Numbered from the stretch's first letter, positions 50,431 through 62,295 are shown. The stretch is 64,000 nt of DNA from Polyodon spathula (GCF_017654505.1 NC_054535.1:83515603-83579602); one strand, 5' to 3'. The notes: a model not told the origin generated them from the sequence alone. Numbers and translations: made by a program.

Positions 50431-50445
50431 CACCACACACACACA

Positions 50446-50522
<77 letters not shown>
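50431..50522. repeat. Compound (CA)n(TA)n microsatellite
   Basis: About 18 bp of CA then about 74 bp of TA, running directly into the end of the Tc1 copy, which used a TA of the run as its target. Confidence 0.95.
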
Positions 50523-50525
<3 letters not shown>

Positions 50526-51127
50526 CTCTGGAAAAAATTAAGAGACCACTGCAAAATTATCAGTTTCTCTGGTTTTACTATTTATAGGTATGTGTTTGGG
50601 TAAAATGAACATTTTTGTTTTATTCTATAAACTACTGACAACATTTCTCCCAAATTCCAAATAAAAATATTGTCATTTAGAGCATTTATTTGTAGAAAAT
50701 GACAACTGGTCAAAATAACAAAAAAGATGCAGTGTTGTCAGACCTCGAATAATGCAAATAAAATAAGTTCATATTCATTTTTAAACAACACAATACTAAT
50801 GTTTTAACTTAGGAAGAGTTCAGAAATCAATATTTGGTGGAATAACCCTGATTTTCAAGCACAGCTTTCATGTGTCTTGGCATGCTCAGAGTTGGGGAAC
50901 ATTGTCAGAGCAGAAGGAAGCACATTTTCTTCCAGGACAACCTTGTACTTGGCTTGATTCATGTCAAAGCTGCCCGATTCCAGCCTTGCTGAAGCACCCC
51001 CAGATCATCACCGATCCTCCACCACATTTCACAGTGGGTGCAAGACACTGTGGCTTGTAGGCCTCTCCAGGTCACCGTCTAACCATTAGACGACCAGGTG
51101 TTGGGCAAAGCTGAAAATTGGACTCAT
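50523..51127 (-). mobile_element. Truncated Tc1 copy, minus arm of a fold-back pair
   Basis: The terminus CAGCTCTGGAAAAAATTAAG begins after TA at 50521-50522. Read on the minus strand from 51127, the coding remnant gives 'DESNFQL', 'KPQCLAPTVKCGGGSVMIWGCFSKAGIGQL'. After an internal deletion at about 50887 comes the C-terminal 'IRVIPPNIDF'-type end, in a shifted frame. It then runs through the long subterminal inverted repeat to the terminus at 50523. The transposase N-terminus is missing. Confidence 0.8.
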
Positions 51128-51683
51128 CTGGGGGTGCTTCAGCAAGGCTGGAATCGGGCAGATTTGTCTTTGTGAAGGGCGCATGAATCAAGCCAAGTAC
51201 AAGGTTGTCTTGGAAGAAAACTTGCTAACTTCTGCTCTGACAATGTTCCCCAACTCTGAGGATTGGTTTTTCCAACAGGACAATGCTCCATGCGACACAG
51301 CCAGGTCAATCAGGGTGTGGATGGAGGACCACCAGATCAAAACTCTGTCATGGCCAGCCCAATCTCCAGACCTGAACCCCATTGAAAACCTCTGGAATGT
51401 GATCAAGAGGAAGATGGACGGTCACAAGCCATCAAACAAAGCTGAACTGCTTGAATTTTTGCGCCAGGAGTGGCATAAAGTCACTCAACTTCAATGTGAA
51501 AGACCGGTGGAGAGCATGCCAAGACGCATGAAAGCTGTGCTTGAAAATCGGGGTTATTCCACCAAATATTGATTTCTGAACTGTTCCTAAGTTAAAACAT
51601 TAGTTTTGTGTTGTTTAAAAATGAATATGAACTTATTTTCTTTGCATTATTCGAGGTCTGACAACACTGCATCTTTTTTGTTT
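51128..51683 (+). mobile_element. Truncated Tc1 copy, plus arm of a fold-back pair
   Basis: Begins in mid-gene at 'tgggggtgcttcagcaagg' and carries the transposase C-terminal half, then the subterminal repeat as far as about 51683. There it stops in a T/TA-rich stretch about 160 bp short of the expected terminus. It is in inverted orientation to, and abutting, the copy at 50523-51127. The arms share long complementary blocks: 50940-51010 with 51125-51200, and 50700-50887 with 51515-51680. Confidence 0.8.
51129..51572 (+). pseudogene. Tc1 transposase, C-terminal half
   Basis: An open frame to a TGA at 51570-51572 encodes 'GCFSKAGIGQ', 'YKVVLEENLLTSA' and 'WFFQQDNAPCDTA' (second catalytic aspartate in QQDNAP). 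It also holds 'SWPAQSPDLNPIENLWNVIKR' (third acidic residue in NPIEN) and the final 'AVLENRGYSTKY'. The DNA-binding domain and first aspartate are absent. The surviving half is intact, so this copy is much younger than the other Tc1 relics in the window. Confidence 0.85.
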
Positions 51684-53087
51684 GTTTATATATATAAACA
51701 CTTACAGTCCCATTAACTTGCTCTGAACAATAGGATCCCTCACATGTGATTTAACAAATGAGACTGACACATCAACAGTGCACATCAAGGTTTGGATCTG
51801 AACCTAGATCCTAATAAGGGACTTCTTGTTAGAGTACAGTACAGTTCAAATGTTTATGTCTGTCTGATTTCATTTATAATGTTTAAGATATGAATGAACC
51901 ACCAGTGGTGCAACAAGAATAAGTGTAGCTTGTATTTTTTTAACAGCACAGATCTCTCAGTACATGTTCTTCATTAAAAATAAATAAATAAATAAACAAA
52001 CAGTAGGGGCTCATTACTCAGCAATGCCAGCCCAATGGATTTCATGGACTTGGAATGGCATTGCTGTTCAGAAGTCATTGTTACAGGATTGAAGATTGTC
52101 AAAAGATTACTTTTTGTTGGTTGTCCAGTCATGCACAAAGATGCAGAAGAGTTGAAACAGTTCATGGTTATTAAGCCTTTGCTTGGGGGAAATAGGGTCC
52201 CGAGGAATGTCCCGAGGATTTTTTTTTAAAGGACTGTGAGGCGAGAGTGTATTAAATGGAATGTCCAGACAGTAATTTATGTGTACAGAAATAAAATAAT
52301 TTATTTTTATTCTCTATACACAACAAAATGATTAAATAACAAAAGAAAACAAAATGGTGTGAGGGAAGGAGTGCAGGGGTGAAATCCAAAACAAACCGTG
52401 ATGACTCGTCTTTAATTGTCTTCGTGGCGACCCATACATAAACAAAAAAAAGACAAAAGAAATGTTAGTGTTTTTTTGTTTTAAAAATCCCGCTGCACCA
52501 AACCAATCTCTCCCTCCACCCGTTACTCCTCCTATTTTACTTTCGGACCAACCCCGAACACAGTAGTACGTTCCCTTTAGTATGTAATGTCCCGCCTCTG
52601 TAGTCAGTGGAACACCAATCCTCAACTGACAAGTGTCCTTATCCTTCACTTGACTCCAGTGGCTGGAATTTACATACTCGTACTTCCGCCCCTCACCAAG
52701 GTGCCGCCCCTCAAAAGATGACTTTTGCCATGGTCACGAGATCTTGGTAAGGGAAGTCCCGAGTTGGTTTGATGCCATCTACTGTCGGGAGGCTGAATCA
52801 CAGACCGAAAACCCTTTGACTCATCACAAGGACTGTTTCATAAACATCCTCTTAGGCAAAGTAGTGCTTTGAAAAATGAGAACGAACTTCTAACCCTCCC
52901 TTAAAAAGTTAACAAAAGGTTTCAGGAACTGTAGACTAATTTTAAAAAAATCAAAACGTAGTTCTTCACAAAACTTTCCACAAACCAGTGCTTAAAGATT
53001 TGTGAATATGGTCCATGGTTTCAAAACAGAAAACTAAGCTATAAATGTTATGAAAACCAATGAGAAGCAAGTGTACTCATTCTAAAT

Positions 53088-53100
53088 GGGGGGGGGGGGG
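53088..53100 (+). repeat. Poly(G) run
   Basis: Thirteen consecutive G. Confidence 0.9.
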
Positions 53101-55364
53101 CAAAAACTTTGAAGTCAAAACATCTGCAAGGCATTTTCCATTTCAAAACAGACATGGAAGTGAACAAAAACTAATTTCATTTTCAATATACAGAATATTT
53201 CACTTTAATGCAGGTCATTTCATCAGGAGCTGACTGATTGGAGAGAAAAAAAAGCTGTATGCCAGATGCCAGACTGTCCTTAGAAACACATAAATAATGC
53301 TGATGGCATACGCTAGACTATCAGAAAAATAACACATGTTTGATAGACTTTATTTATGACTGGATGGTCTTATGGTCCTGGAAGCTTGGGGAGAAATGTG
53401 TGCATCTGGATGTAGTAACTAGACGATTAAACTCCAGCAGCATGTCTTCCCTTTTATGTCTAGCAGAATGAATTATTAACAGGTGTTTGTCTAAATAATC
53501 ATGATTCATTTTCTTAGCTTTAGTACAATTTCCCCTTTTTCTTTCAAACCAAAATTGTAGCTGTGGGGGATTTTATTTGAATGTTTTAATATTATTGTAA
53601 ATATATTTGTATAAATATTATATTGTCTTACGTTCCATATCCATTAACAATGGAGTTGCTGTAATGGGATGTGGGAAATTGATTCTGCTTAATTTACAGC
53701 ACAAGTGTCTTTAAACCCATAAGAGAACAAAGAGGTTCTGGACGTTTTTCAAATAGGTCCAATTACATATAACAAAGAAAGTGATATACAGTAGATGCCT
53801 GTTAGCAACCCTGATAAAGACAACGTTTTCCCAGGAACCAATCCCATCCCATAGACTTTAATGTTAATGGAATTCTGTTATTAGCAATTACACGCAGCTT
53901 AATGACATCTTTATTACTAGTTGCCAGTGCTACAGAGCGCACTTGCATGATTTATGCACATACTTCATGCAGCTTTTATAACACACTGACTTCGCAACTG
54001 CATATTTCTGGCAGACTGAGGCAGAATTGTGACTTTGAAACTGACTACGAAGCTGCATGCAAAATTGAGATGGATGTTTTAAAATTGTGTTCTTTTTAAT
54101 TGATTGTGAGTACAACACACTTTTTTATGTTTGCTTTCCTCATTGTAACTGGAACAAGTTAACACATTTTCTAGGTTATAATATATGTCTTTATCAATCC
54201 ATGTCATGTTTTTCAAGTTGCATCAAATTTGTATTGTTTTTATTTTATGTGATTTGCAATCAAGAAAGTCACACCACTTGCTCTCTCTATATATGGAGCA
54301 CAGATAGAGCCAGCAGAGTTGACAGGTCCCATTGTCACATGGTTTGAACGGGAGGAGGAAGACTGTTCACTTCTAGACAGTTAGAATTCTCCAGACAAGT
54401 TCAAAGCCAGGTAAAGAGAGACATAAAGAAAAGGCGATAATCACTGGAAAAACAGAACCCAGAACCGCTCTCAAGGAGTGCAAATATTATAAAAAGACAA
54501 GGGAAAGGTAGAAGAAATACTGTACCGAAAATTACATTTGAAGCTACTTGCTTTTGAATAAAGGAGGTCTCATTGTAAATGAATTATGCACTTAAACCAT
54601 TAGGATATTGTTAATAGGGTTAAAAGCCTTGTGGTTTCTTTTTATTTGTATCTTAAATGAAACATTAACAGAGAAGGCTGTGCTTCATTCCCAGCTAATT
54701 TTGCCTTCCTGCTCCATTTTATTACTAGAAAGTGCCTGCTTGACTGTGCAGCTTGTTTACATCCTTTTAAATGTAGATTTAGCTGATAAAGTAAAGCGGT
54801 GCCCTAATTATAGCATTAGAGATTGTGACTGAGGAAAAAGCCTGTTTTCATTTAAATATTTTTGTCATGACCCTGTAACAGGAAGAAAACAGGAAAGCTA
54901 CTATATTTGACTCCAGGTGTAAGACACTGTATTTTCACACATACCTAAAAGTACATCTCTGACACTAGTTCACACATCTATTATTGCAAAGTAATAAACC
55001 AGTCATGCGTCAAATGTCTTCATGAGCAACATCTTAAACATGTTACAGATCTTTTAAACAATACAATTTTACATCATTTTTTTGAACAATGCAATTTTGT
55101 ATTTGATAGTGTATTTGGTTTTTATTGCAGTTGCCTTTTGATTTTGTAGTAAAAGGGGAACACTTTATAACAATGTAGTAATTCAATGGTTATAAATGAA
55201 CTTATAACAGTTTATTTTGTATTATTTTAAGATGTGAATGTTAAAGAAAAATACTAGGCTGTTTTTCTTGTTAGAAACTAAGCCATTTAAACTAGTTAAC
55301 CTACTGGGTATACACATTGTGCACAGACAGAAAATATATATAATGCGTGTGTTTGTCTTTTCAG

Positions 55365-55421
55365 ATGGGCAACACTATATGAATGTGTGAGGCTTCAGCT
55401 GAGTAATTGCTGTCTGCTGCC
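55365..55421 (+). promoter_or_regulatory. marchf3: marchf3 5' leader in exon 2 with two upstream ORFs
   Basis: The exon starts after TCTTTTCAG at 55364. It opens at once with an ATG (55365-55382, five codons then TGA), followed without a gap by a second ATG (55383-55406, seven codons then TAA). The main start is 15 bases after the second stop. If spliced to the candidate exon ending ...GAAGAG, the first uORF has G at -3 and G at +4, a strong context. Such short uORFs usually lower translation of the main frame and allow reinitiation. Confidence 0.6.
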
Positions 55422-55606
55422 ATGACAACCAGCCGCTGCAGTCATCTGCCTGAGGTCCTGCCAGACTGCATAGACTCAGCCCCTCCAGGAAAGGCTATCG
55501 TTGAGTCTACCAGCCTTGTAAATGGACAGCCGCAGTATGTAATGCAAGTTTCGGCCAAGGACGGACAGCTGCTGTCAACAGTAGTCAGGACTCTCGCTAC
55601 ACAAAG
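55422..55606 (+). CDS. marchf3: MARCHF3 (membrane-associated RING-CH E3 ligase), coding exon 1
   Basis: Encodes residues 1-61 and two bases of codon 62. The start 'MTTSRCSHLPEVLPDC' and the block 'SLVNGQPQYVMQVSAKDGQ' with 'LLSTVVRTLATQ' match vertebrate MARCHF3 almost residue for residue. The variable stretch lies at about 17-30. This is the cytosolic N-terminal tail before the RING-CH domain. The ATG has G at -3 (GCCATGA). The donor is CAAAG|GTATGA, phase 2; joining to the next exon recreates 'TQSPFNDRP'. Frame continuation past the donor is intron, not protein. MARCHF3 is known as an endosomal E3 ligase acting with the related MARCHF2 in membrane-protein trafficking. Confidence 0.95.
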
Positions 55607-55615
55607 GTATGAGGT

Positions 55616-55660
55616 TGGGGGGGTGGGGGTGGAGTTGGGGGGTAGGCTGGTGAAGGGAGG
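55616..55660 (+). repeat. G-quadruplex-forming tract at the exon 2 splice donor
   Basis: Runs of 7, 5 and 6 G within 27 bases, plus a further GGG about 12 bases on, starting 9 nt downstream of the GT of the marchf3 donor (55607-55608), on the sense strand. Confidence 0.8.
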
Positions 55661-56012
55661 GCTAAAACCACTCTATTGAGACAGGAGACTCTGAGGCATG
55701 GTGTCTCTGTCTAGGCCTGATATGCAAGTTGGGGAAGGAAGATGGAGAGTGGTGTCATCCGTTCATATAGAAATGCAGTAGGCAGGAACTCGATATCAGG
55801 AACAGAACTTGAACTTGTTATATATCAGTTTCGTGTGTCTTGAACTTCGGAAGCACTTAAAGACACTCACTTAATCCTCTCGTAAAGGGTGTAAACATGT
55901 TAGAGTCCATGTTCCACATTCTAAATCGGTTGAGGATTTGTAACAGAAAAAAAAAAAATTAACCAACTTCTCATCACCATTAAAGATGAATTTTACCCCT
56001 CAAACGGTATAG

Positions 56013-56092
56013 TTGCCATTATTATATTATTATATTATTATATATTATAATAATAATAATAATTAATATAATAATATACATATATTATTCAA
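56013..56092. repeat. AT-rich self-complementary repeat
   Basis: A (TTA)n-type half is followed by an inverted (TAA)n half, so the stretch can fold on itself (cruciform-prone). Confidence 0.7.
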
Positions 56093-56358
56093 CAAAATTG
56101 TATTAAACTCTCAGTGGTTAGTGTTTCTACAGTTTCCCTAGAACAAACTAAGTACAATACAATCTAAACTGAAATCAGGCAAAAGTTTGCAGGTAAGAAC
56201 TTAAAGAGCTATCAAAAATATTTCACTGAGATATATTCTGATGGTACAAACAGGGATAAAAATGGTAACTAGCTTAATAATGTAGGAAGCGAATGCATAA
56301 ACACTGTAAAAGATATCTATAGCCATAGCAGTGCAGTGTGTGTGGCAAAAAAATCTAT

Positions 56359-56401
<43 letters not shown>

Positions 56402-58517
56402 ATTTTTTTTATTCTCCTGGAGGTGCAGGGTTGAAGTCTTGTGTAATTTACAGCAATTTACCATGATTACATTTTGAGCTCCAGCTTACTGGATAGAATT
56501 TAGAAAAGCAATGTCTAATTTGATCTATTAAATTAATATGCATGAGGGAAGCCTTTGTAAAGGATAAGGTTGTTCTATAGATCAAAGTGTAAAGCCCCAC
56601 CCCCCTCAGAAACTGCTGTGACAAAAGAAGGCTTTGGAAATCACAGCAGCTGCACAGCACAGGGCTGTCACTGGGTTTCATTGTGGGCTGCTTTGTTAGC
56701 TGTCAGGAGTTTTCACGGCATGCTGTTTATACAGGCTGCTGAAAGCTGTCATGATGGGTTACTTTCTGGTCATGTCAAAGTTCAGCTACAAGGTCAGGGA
56801 AGAGAGAGGGTTAAATCAACTACTATATTTTGAATGAGAGGATCACTTTGACTCAAAGGTTTGTCTCCTGACCTGCTCATAACAGTGAAGTAAGGGACTG
56901 GATCCACTTGCCAGTAGTTTCACAGTAAGGCAACACGGCATTTCAAGTGACAACACTAATAATGAAACTACTGACAGTGCTGTCTGATCACTTGACCTTA
57001 ACAACTTGCTGTTTAGCATTTTTAGGGCAGTGATGTGATCCTGATTCCATTTTTAGCTTTCCTAGTATTCTTTCTTTCATTGCTTCAGTTAAAAAATTTA
57101 CAAAAGTACAGCATTGCCACTACACACACTTTTTAGTGGAAGTTCAGGCATTTGGCTCTTGTATGGAATTTTCAATGTTTTCAAAGTTTTATTTATCATT
57201 TTTTCATTTCATAAAACACGTTTTCTTTCCCGCTAACAGGGCATTCCATCTTAAATCGGTCAATTTCTGTATCAAACACAATCTATGCCTAGCAGGTTAA
57301 CATTGATACTGTTAATCTGTTCATTTTTCCCCACAGCTTCCTGCCTATGTAGCATTTTTTGGCTGTAGATCCAGTTTTGCATGTAGTGCAAAGATTATTT
57401 TTACAGCTGGTTTTACAGACCCTGATTAGCACTAATCTTGGGCTACCTTACCTAATGTAAGACTTGACAGTACAAGTCTAGTAATAAGAGTCTGTAAAAT
57501 CAGCCGTTAGTCTTTGATGTCAGGAAAAGTGGAAACCACTTCTGATTTTCTGTCAGGGCATGAACTTTATTCATCATCAGATGTTAAGGTGGCAGGGCGC
57601 ATGAAGCTGGGACATCTTTAACCAAAGAGTTAAGAATTCTGGGACTAGACACAACATGAACTAGAGCCAGATGAGTTTAGCGAAGGGTTATGTCAGTCTC
57701 ATCATATGCCATTAACCTACAGCATTAAGGTCCAGCAAGTGCCCTATGTCCTTAGCAAAGTCAAGTAGAGGTTTTATTGTCCCTTTTCAGCTTCTGTGAT
57801 AGAGGTATTAGGACCCCCCTGATCCACCCACTGCTGTGCTACTTTGGATAACCAAAAGAGAAAAATGATAAGGGACTGATAATGTTGTTATGTTTAAGTT
57901 AAAATTATACTATTAGTTTAAGTGGGTTTATTTTGCATTACACTCAAAATCTGTTTTTTCCGTTCTTCTAGTAAATTATTAAACTGGTTGTTTTAAGCCA
58001 ATGTTCCAGTTTTTATGTCAAACCATCAAATCAGACACCTTTACAAAGGTCACAACATTCATACAGTACAATTTACATTTCTAGACAGAGTGATTCAGCT
58101 AGTGTTTCGAATGTCTAGCTGCATAGAAACAAATTATTTTGGACAGTCAGTTTGGTGCAGCTATTATGAACCCTCTATTAAAAACTATGTAGAGTCTTGT
58201 AACCATGTTGTAGAATTTAAATGTAAAAAAAAAAAAAAAAAAAAAAAAGAAAACAAAGCTTTCTTGAAGCGTGAGACAGTTAGTTGCTTTAGGAGACACT
58301 GTTGCTTGGATACAGACATCTATTATGGTTTGTACCCTGGATGTTTTTTTTTGTTTGATTGTTTTTAATTTTTTTAAATATTTCTGAATATCCTGAATTT
58401 AAGTGCATCAGAATAACTGTGGTTTGCAACTTTGCAATATAAGGCCAGCATTTTCACTTCAGTTGTATTATCAAGGATGCCAATTCTTCAGAAGAAGCTG
58501 ACCAAGTACCAACATAA

Positions 58518-58522
<5 letters not shown>

Positions 58523-58597
<75 letters not shown>
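58523..58597. repeat. (AT)37 microsatellite
   Basis: Perfect AT dinucleotides for about 75 bp. Confidence 0.95.
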
Positions 58598-58601
<4 letters not shown>

Positions 58602-59439
58602 TTGGGTTTTTTTCAGTTCTATCAGTGGTTCGATGGAGAGTAATAAGGAAATAGTAGGCTACAAGAACAGGACTTGTGGTCTGCTGATATAGACACCAAA
58701 AAAAATAAATAAATAAACAGCTGTGGGGTTTTCATAATATTTTTAGATTTTATATTTGCATGTGTAGAATCAAGTATGTATGATGTTAATGATGGATGTG
58801 TATTGTGGTATGTGTAATAGCAATGTAATACATTTATATGTACATAGGCTTGCAGCTAACATACTGTTTTTCTGTGTTTCTATATGACTGGGTGTTTGTG
58901 GCTATTATAACTTGTGAATTGATTATGTATTATCTAAAATTGTGCATAAGCTTTAATAATGATGGTGGAACACAACAAGTGCAAATTATAAATTATTAAA
59001 ACAAAGAGTTCCCCAAAACACCAACCCCCTGGCTGTTTTAGAATAATTAAGCGATAATTTGTTTAGCGTACAAGGAAAGGAACACCATCACAACCTTTCT
59101 AACCAATGAGTACACTGGGGTAGGGTATGTTATAGAGACATAATTTACCTTTATAATATGTTTTTATTCTCATTGATTTGCTTTTCATTCTTGGATATTT
59201 GAATAAATGTAGACATATTTGTTTTTTTACTTTGTTCTCTTCTGTGGCTCCATGGTTGCCATAGTGATTGTTTCTTTTTCAGTGAAGTTCCATTTCATAC
59301 ACTACTGAAATTAAAAGCAGTAGTGTATCATGACAGAATCCACTTCAACTGAGCAATCTGATTGGACGATTGTGATGGTGTCCTTGAGAATCGACCACAT
59401 AACAGGACTCTCTTTTTGTGTTTGTCTGTGGTGTTTCAG

Positions 59440-59644
59440 CCCCTTCAATGACAGGCCTATGTGCCGTATCTGCCACGAAGGCAGCAGCCAGGAAGACTTG
59501 CTGTCCCCCTGCGAGTGTACAGGAACACTGGGGACCATCCACCGGAGCTGCCTGGAGCACTGGCTCTCCGCCTCCAACACCAACTTCTGCGAGCTCTGCC
59601 ACTTCAAGTTTGCAGTGGAGCGCAAACCCAGGCCGTTGATAGAG
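59440..59644 (+). CDS. marchf3: MARCHF3, RING-CH exon
   Basis: Encodes the last base of codon 62 and residues 63-130, from TGTTTCAG|CC to ATAGAG|GTGAGC, ending in phase 0. It holds the whole C4HC3 RING-CH zinc domain: Cys70-x2-Cys73, Cys86-x-Cys88, His96-x2-Cys99 and Cys112-x2-Cys115. The conserved Trp103 lies before the last cysteine pair. This domain recruits the E2 enzyme for ubiquitin transfer. All eight ligands are present. The exon ends at 'RKPRPLIE', just before the family's two transmembrane helices. Those and the C-terminal tail, about half of a protein of roughly 253 residues in human, are not in the window. MARCHF2 is similar, but the N-terminal tail favours MARCHF3. Confidence 0.96.
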
Positions 59645-61251
59645 GTGAGCAAAAGGGTTGCCAGTTCTGTCTTGCTTATGGTGTTTTATGTACTTCCATA
59701 AAGAGGGAGAGGGGAAAATATTCAAGTTGTCTCAAAAGATTGCCAACATTTATTTTATTAGCTATATATGCATTATTACTGGTCCCTCTTGTATTGTGTT
59801 GCAAATCTTTAGGTTTTTATGTTAATCCAAGATATGTTAATATTTATAATACCATACTAAAGAAAAACAGCTACATCCTGGTGCCTTCCTAGTAGGTCAC
59901 ATGGTCTCATTGCAGCTAGACCAGTGGTGTGAGTTTGAACTACAGCACATGCAAAGTGAGGTAACAGGAGGCAACAGCAGTTTCCTGCTGTCTTTGAAAT
60001 ACCCAATATGCTATATAAAATACAAATTAAAAAACAACAAAAAAAAAAACTGTGGGAACCATGATAATATTGCTAGTGCAAAGAAAATTGATTTTAAAAC
60101 CTTGGCAAGTGCTCCTTTAAACCAGCCTTCATCTAATAATAATCAATAACCCTTTCAATAGGTTAACAACAAAAGATTTCACACGCATTAAAAATGTTAA
60201 TTAGGTAGACAGTGAAAATGGCTATGTATTGCTATCATTATAAGTAATGTATCTGAGGGAGGCCTATTTAAGTCATTATTGCAAAGTTTTAAAATGAAAT
60301 CTGATACAAATCAAGATCTTTATTTGAGCCTTTCCTTTAAATACATTTTACTCTTGGGGCAAAATCACATGTTAATATCTAGGATTAATCATGCTTACTA
60401 ATTGTCTGCTCATTCACATAGAAAATTAATTTGTAGTCAGCCAGACCTCTCCACTGCCAGCATTTTCTCCAGGGTGGAGCTGGTCTGGAATTCCTTTTTT
60501 TCCTGGAAGCCTTTGTCTATACAATGTCAGCTACACTCAATTTCCAAGAAACTTATTCTAAACAAATAAACTAGGATCTCTGATAATGGTCTAATCATGC
60601 TACATTGGATTAACCTTCCATGGTTGTAAAAAGATAGAGTTTTTGACTTTCAGTTAGCAACAAATAGAGTGCCCAGTGGGAGAACGATTTTAGTCAAATA
60701 AGATGGAGATGTATATCAAATTGAACTGTATGGGTATGAAAACAGGGTGATTACAGATTTGAAACTACTTTGAGCTGAAGTTGGCACAGCCCCTGAAGTT
60801 GTTACAGCTCTCTTTGACATCAGTTGAATGATTAGGAATTTGTGATGTGAAGTGACATTGAAATCACAACATGCTAGAGGCAGCAATGGAGCTGGGACAG
60901 GGAGCGCTATACTGGCAGCACAGATTCTCACTGCACAAATGGAATGCGGCATCTGTTTCAGGAGCTCATCATAATTGGGCAAGTTTAAAAGTAACAGCTT
61001 GCCTCTGTGGACAGAGTGAACTAGTGCCCAGAGAGTGACTGGCTGGTGTTTGATTTGGATGCTGTGAAATTAACCTTTTGGGTTTCTTTTTTGTTTTTGT
61101 TTTTTTTGTACATCAAATGAAATATTTGCTTTCAGGCTCAAAACAATCTCTTTCACAGAATCAAACAGACTAAGAAACCTTGCCTGCAATTATGCTAAAC
61201 TTGCAAATGAAAAGCTTTTTTGTGTCCTTTTCATAACTTTTTGTATCATTC

Positions 61252-61252
<1 letters not shown>

Positions 61253-61307
<55 letters not shown>
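61253..61307. repeat. (CA)21(TA)6 microsatellite
   Basis: Perfect AC dinucleotides from 61253, then AT dinucleotides. Confidence 0.95.
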
Positions 61308-62213
61308 AAGAAATTTGTTAAGTATATTATTTATGTTAAATATATTATAAATTTCATTTTTGGGGTTCTGCATTCAATGAGGTTGTGAGGCAGTTTTGCA
61401 CTGAAATATTTCCTTTGAAGTAAAATGCTTTGATACATGGTGATGACATCACGGTAGCATATTTGATAGACTAACAAAGTCCCAGACATCTACTACCTCG
61501 TTAGGTAAAACTATCAAGACAAGCATGTCAACATTCAAGTTTTAATCTTCCTCACTGCAGTGTGATGAGATATTTATCTTTTATAATCAGTGGATCTTGC
61601 AATTTCTGGTAGTGTGTCAGAATTCTGGAAATATTGAAGTCAATGCAGGGTTACTATCAGTGACCTTTACCAGTGTGGTGTCACAGAGCGTTTTTTTAAT
61701 CACAGGCTATTACAGTATTACTAATTTTTTTGGATCTTATGTGGGAAATGGATGAACTAAGTTTCTAAAAAGGGAAACACAGAAAGGATGATTTAATGAA
61801 AGGAAAACAACATGGGGCTGACAGACACAGTGGAGCAGACAGACAGAGTCTCATCTTAATCACCTCAGCTGCCTCTGAACAAGCTCACTAAACCCACACG
61901 GCCTGACTGACTTGAACACCGTGAGAATGGGAAGGTTTGAGTGGATTGTGTTTTTTCAGGTGCTGTGGGTTTTCGTAGTATTATTTTAAAAAATAAATGT
62001 GCATTGATTTTTCTGCAAACAACCCAAACTGTAAATTGTAGACGGCCTATATAGTGTGATGCATCCTGAACAGTACTCTGTACTTCACAGGTATCAAGTA
62101 TAAGATATGCCTGATGATGATGCACTGAGGGGAAAAATGCTTGTGGAAGCAACATAATTTCTGTATGAATATAAATGTAGTAATACAGAAACATTTTCAA
62201 ATGTTGTTGTTGT

Positions 62214-62214
62214 T

Positions 62215-62246
<32 letters not shown>

Positions 62247-62295
62247 TTAGCAGGCTTCCTTATCCAGGGCGACTTACAGTTGTTACAAGGTATCA
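62214..62295 (-). mobile_element. L2/SINE 3' tail with AATA repeat
   Basis: On the minus strand 'ACTGTAAGTCGCCCTGGATA' and 'AGGAAGCCTGCTAATAAATA' form the 3' tail shared by fish L2 LINEs and V-SINE-like SINEs, ending in a (AATA)n run (TTTA on +, 62217-62248). The sequence to the right (to about 62600) is A-rich with recurrent 'taagag' and may be the diverged body of the same repeat. Confidence 0.6.

Larger units (their letters stand above)
30465..55364 (+). other. marchf3: marchf3 intron 1
   Basis: About 24.9 kb from the candidate donor to the acceptor at 55361-55364 (TCTTTTCAG). No coding exon is recognisable in it; open frames such as 36486-36875, 42605-42967 and 44822-45034 have no domain resemblance. 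It holds a duplicated 350-bp repeat, a hAT MITE, Tc1 copies, a Gypsy scrap and many microsatellites, listed separately. The rest is anonymous intronic sequence. Confidence 0.55.
55607..59439 (+). other. marchf3: marchf3 intron 2
   Basis: About 3.8 kb, phase 2, from GTATGA to TGTTTCAG. No exon within. Contains the G-rich tract by the donor, a TTATA/ATAAT self-complementary stretch at 56013-56092, TA runs at 56363-56400 and 58523-58597 and an A-run at 58226-58248. Confidence 0.9.

Noticed and set aside
51004..51060. Separate small protein near the Tc1 pair
   Set aside because: Antisense reading of the minus-strand Tc1 transposase remnant.
52190..52760. Possible solo LTR with paired 'cgcccctca' blocks
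   Set aside because: No TG...CA ends, target duplication or poly(A) signal in a consistent place could be identified.
55607..55679. C-terminal extension 'YEVGGVGVELGG' after the marchf3 first coding exon
   Set aside because: It is read-through into intron 2; the donor CAAAG|GTATGA and the phase match to the next exon restore the family sequence.
59311..59725. Minus-strand and alternate-frame ORFs across the RING-CH exon
   Set aside because: Shadows of the GC-rich marchf3 coding exon, whose sense frame is fully explained by the C4HC3 domain.
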